Positions 61,401 through 64,000 of a stretch of 64,000 nucleotides of DNA are shown here, in pieces. Location: positions 2,232,001 to 2,296,000 of the forward strand of contig NW_027480482.1 of NCBI RefSeq assembly GCF_051401765.1, in the 5' to 3' direction. The notes below the pieces were generated by a model. The model had not been told where the DNA came from. It saw nothing but the letters and a program-made list of their open reading frames with translations, and made no database searches. Numbering within the stretch: the stretch's first letter is position 1; each line of letters opens with the position of its first letter. The position numbers were made by a program, and so were the translations under genes. The stretch comes from Calliopsis andreniformis. Its lineage: Eukaryota; Arthropoda; Insecta; Hymenoptera; Andrenidae.

Positions 61401-63406
61401 CAATCCTCAATCCTCAATCCTCAATCCTCAATCCTCAATCCTCAATCCTCAGGCATCAATACTCAATCTTCAATGCTCAATCCTCAATCCTCAATCCTCA
61501 ATCCTCTTTCCCCAACCCTCAATCCTCATTCCTCAAACCTCAACCCTCAACCCTCAGTCCTCATACTCAATTCTCAATTCTCAATCCTCAATCCTCAATG
61601 CTCAATCTTCAATCCTCAATAATCAATCTCCAATCCTCAATCCTCAATTCTCGATCCTCAATCCTCAGGCATCAATACTCAATCTTCAATACTCAACCCT
61701 CAATCCTCACTCCTCAATCCTCAATCCTCAAACCTCAATCCTCAATCCTAAATATTCAATCATCAATACTCAATCTTCAATCCGCAATCCTCAATCCTCA
61801 ATCGTCAACCCTCAATCCTCATTCCTCAAACCTCAATCCTCAACCCTCAGTCCTCATACTCAATTCTCAATTCTCAATCCTCAATTCTCAATCCTCAATC
61901 TTCAGTCCTCAATAATCAATCTCCAATTCTTGATCCTCAATCCCCAATCTTCAATCCATAATCCTCAATCTTCAATCCCCAATCCCCAGTACTCAATCTT
62001 CAATCCTCAATGCTCAATCCTCAATCCTCAATCCTCAGTCCTCAGACCTCAATCTTCAATCCTCAAACCTCAATCCTCAACCGTCAGTCCTCATTCTCCA
62101 ACCTCAATCCTCAATCCTCAATCCTCAATCTTCAATCCCCAATACTCAATCTTCAATCCACAATCCTCAATACTCAATCCTCAATCCTCAAGCCTCAGGC
62201 ATCAATACTCAATCTTCAATACTCAATCCTCAATCCTCAATCCTCAATCCTCAATCCTCAACCATCAATCCTCATTCCTCAAACCTCAATCCTCATCCCT
62301 CAGTCCTCATCTTCAATTCTCAATTCTCAATCCTCAATCCTCAATCCTCAATCTTCAATCCTCAATAATCAATCTCCGATCCTAGGTCCTCAATCCCCAA
62401 CCTTCAATCGTTAATCCTCAATCTTCAATCCTCAATCCCCAGTCATCAATCTTCAATCCTCAATGCTCAATCCTCAATCCTCAATCCTCAGTCCTCAATC
62501 CCCAATCCTTAATCCTCAAACCTCAATCCTCAACCGTCAGTCCTCGTCCTCAATCCTCAAACCTCAATCATCAATCCTCAATATTCAATCATCAATACTC
62601 AATCTTCAATCCTCAATCCTCAAACCTCAATCCTCAATCCTCATTCTTCAATCCTAAATACCCAATCCTCAATTTCCAATCCTCAATCCTCAATCCTCAA
62701 TTCTCAATCCTCAATCCTTAATCCTCAGACCTCAAACATCAATATTCAACCCTCAGTCCTCGTCCTCAATCCACAACCCTCAATCCTCAGTCCTCAATAT
62801 TCAATCATCAATATTCGATCTTCAATCCTCAATCCTCAATCCTCAATCCTCAATCCTCAATCCTCAATTTTCAACCCTGAATCCTCAATCCTCAATACTC
62901 AATCCTCAATCCTCAATCCCCAATACTCAATCTTCAATCCCCAATACTCTTTCTTCAATCCTCAATCCTCAATCCTCAATCCTCAATCCTCAATCCTCAA
63001 TCCTCAATCCTCAATCCTCAATCCTCAATCCTCAATCCTCAATCTTCAATTCTCAATCCTCAATCCTCAAACCTCAGTCCTCAGTCCTCAATCCTCAATC
63101 CTGAATACTCAACCTTCAATCCTCAATCCTCAATCCTCAATCCTCAATCCTCAATCCTCAATCCTCAATCCTCAATACTCAACCATCAATCCTCAATTCT
63201 CAATACTCAATAGAATATCCTGAATTCTCAGGATTCTATACTCAAACCTCTATCCTCAACCCTGAGCCCTCATTCACAATCCTCAATCCTCAATCCTCAA
63301 TCCTCAATTCTCAATCCTCAATCCTCAGCCCTCAGTCCACAAACCTCAATCCTCAACCCTCAGCCCTCATCCTCAATCTTCAATCCTCAATCCTCAATCC
63401 TCAATC
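58440..63406. repeat. 5-kb higher-order repeat, copy 2 (distal family)
   Basis: Tandem partner of the preceding block. The offset rises by about 140 bp between 59297 and 59898 and falls by 119 bp between 60414 and 60755, so there is one internal gain and one loss. Module C is near 58686, 59817, 60673 and 62392; module B at about 63209-63239. At about 63.4 kb the match to copy 1 stops and another segment type begins. No gene seen. Confidence 0.82.
62954..63043. repeat. Near-perfect 7-mer run (about 13 units)
   Basis: About 90 bp of pure TCAATCC units immediately after CTCTTTCTTC, the same arrangement as at 25284 and 36125. The sister site after 57863 is interrupted by one TCAATAC unit. Confidence 0.85.
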
Positions 63407-64000
63407 TTCAACCCTGAATCCTCAATCCTCAATACTCAATCCTCCATCTTCAATCCGCAATACTCAATCTTCAATCCTCAATCCTCAATCGTCAATCCTC
63501 AATCCTCAATTTTCAATCCTCAACACTCAATCTTCAATCCTCAATCCTCAATCCTCAATCCTCAATCCTCATTCTTCAATCCTCAATACCCAATCCTCAA
63601 TCTTCAATCCTCAATCCTCAATCCTCAATCCTAATTCCTCAATCCTCATTCTTCAATCCTCAATACCCAATCCTCAATTTCAATCCTCAATCCTCAATCC
63701 TCATTTCTCAATCCTCAATCCTCAACCCTCAGCCCTCATCCTCCATCCTCAGTACTCAATCCTCTATCCTCAATCTTCAATCCTCAATACTCAATCTTCA
63801 ATACTCATTCCTCAATCCTCAATACTCAATCCTCAATCTTCAATCCTCAAACATCTATCCTTAATTCTCAATCCTCAATCCTCAGTCCTCAGTCGTCAAA
63901 CATCAATCCCCGACCCTTAGCACTCATCCTCAATCCTCATCCCTCAATCCTCAATCCTCAAACCTAAATCCTCTACCGTCAGTCCTCGTCCTCAGTCCTC
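63407..64000. repeat. Right-edge segment, third copy of the 37.5-38.1 kb sequence
   Basis: Starts with TTCAACCCTGAATCC and follows 37491-38083 (and 50554-51146) closely, including the rare CCCCGACCCTTAGCACTC at 63908 (37999 in copy 1) and the closing CTCTACCGTCAGTCCTCGTC. The offset drifts by one 7-mer, from 25,916 to 25,909. The array clearly continues past the window end. Confidence 0.85.

Larger units (their letters stand above)
1..64000. repeat. 7-bp satellite array (TCAATCC)n filling the window
   Basis: From first to last base the sequence can be parsed into 7-mers close to TCAATCC. Frequent variants are TCAGTCC, TCAATAC, TCAATCT, TCAATTC, TCAACCC, TCAAACC, TCCTCGA-type and TGAATCC units. 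The phase is held over long distances with only occasional 6-mers (for example TCGTCC, TCATCC). The + strand has very little G, and G appears mostly by substitution in single units. No stretch of unique sequence of even 100 bp was found. Variants are not scattered at random: the same variants recur in the same order, which shows higher-order repeats. No gene, tRNA, rRNA or transposon end is visible. This is typical of eukaryotic satellite DNA; host, chromosome position and function cannot be read from the sequence. Confidence 0.97.

Noticed and set aside
1..64000. Telomere repeat array, since 7-mers occur at some telomeres
   Set aside because: GGATTGA has no GGG run and matches no telomere type I know (TTTAGGG, TTAGGG, TTAGG, TCAGG). 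Unit divergence and higher-order structure do not fit telomerase-made DNA. A subtelomeric location remains possible.
1..64000. CRISPR array
   Set aside because: There are no unique spacers between constant repeats, the periodicity is 7 bp, and no cas gene is present.
1..64000. tRNA, rRNA or other structured RNA genes
   Set aside because: No stretch departs from the 7-mer pattern enough to hold one, and no tRNA arms or rRNA signatures were seen on either strand.

Overview
The whole 64-kb window is one continuous block of satellite DNA. Its building block is a 7-bp unit, TCAATCC on the + strand (GGATTGA on the - strand), repeated about nine thousand times with divergence. I see no recognisable gene, RNA gene, transposon, CRISPR array or unique single-copy sequence. 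Long open frames exist on the + strand, but they follow from arithmetic: 7 leaves a remainder of 1 when divided by 3, so all three frames read the same 21-nt, 7-residue cycle (ILNPQSS and circular permutations) with no stop. On the - strand the same cycle contains TGA once per 21 nt, so that strand is closed. A large eukaryotic heterochromatic or subtelomeric satellite is the best interpretation. The species cannot be named from the sequence; a bacterium or phage is very unlikely.

Above the 7-mer there is a clear hierarchy. (1) Diverged 7-mers are linked into recurring modules. Module A is about 140 bp, 20 units, with about 48 copies between 0 and 50 kb. Module B holds a 12-bp-stem imperfect palindrome and has 19 copies across the window. 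A CGCG-bearing module occurs only at 25-49 kb, and module C carries CCTAGG or CCTAGA only beyond 52 kb. A further module carries a conserved 6-mer slip. (2) Modules are arranged into higher-order repeats of several hundred bp to about 5 kb. (3) These are themselves duplicated in tandem. A 3.1-kb unit lies at 2.4-8.7 kb, with a third, internally deleted copy at 10.7-13.4 kb. A 3.18-kb pair starts at 13.7 kb. An 11,673-bp unit at about 26.56-38.23 kb is followed directly by a 13,063-bp second copy to about 51.3 kb. A 5-kb pair lies at 53.5-63.4 kb. The extra 1,390 bp of the second large copy is accounted for as one 1,382-bp internal tandem duplication, one 7-bp unit and one single base.

Layout: 0-26.5 kb is a module-A-rich mosaic; 26.5-51.3 kb is the large tandem pair with the CGCG modules; 51.3-63.4 kb is a different repeat family without module A; 63.4-64 kb returns to sequence like the end of each large copy. 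Both ends of the window are still inside the array. The sequence reads as a record of unequal exchange, local amplification and divergence, not as a set of cooperating genes. Coordinates of repeat boundaries are read by eye and are good to a few tens of bp at best, because boundaries sit in uniform 7-mers.
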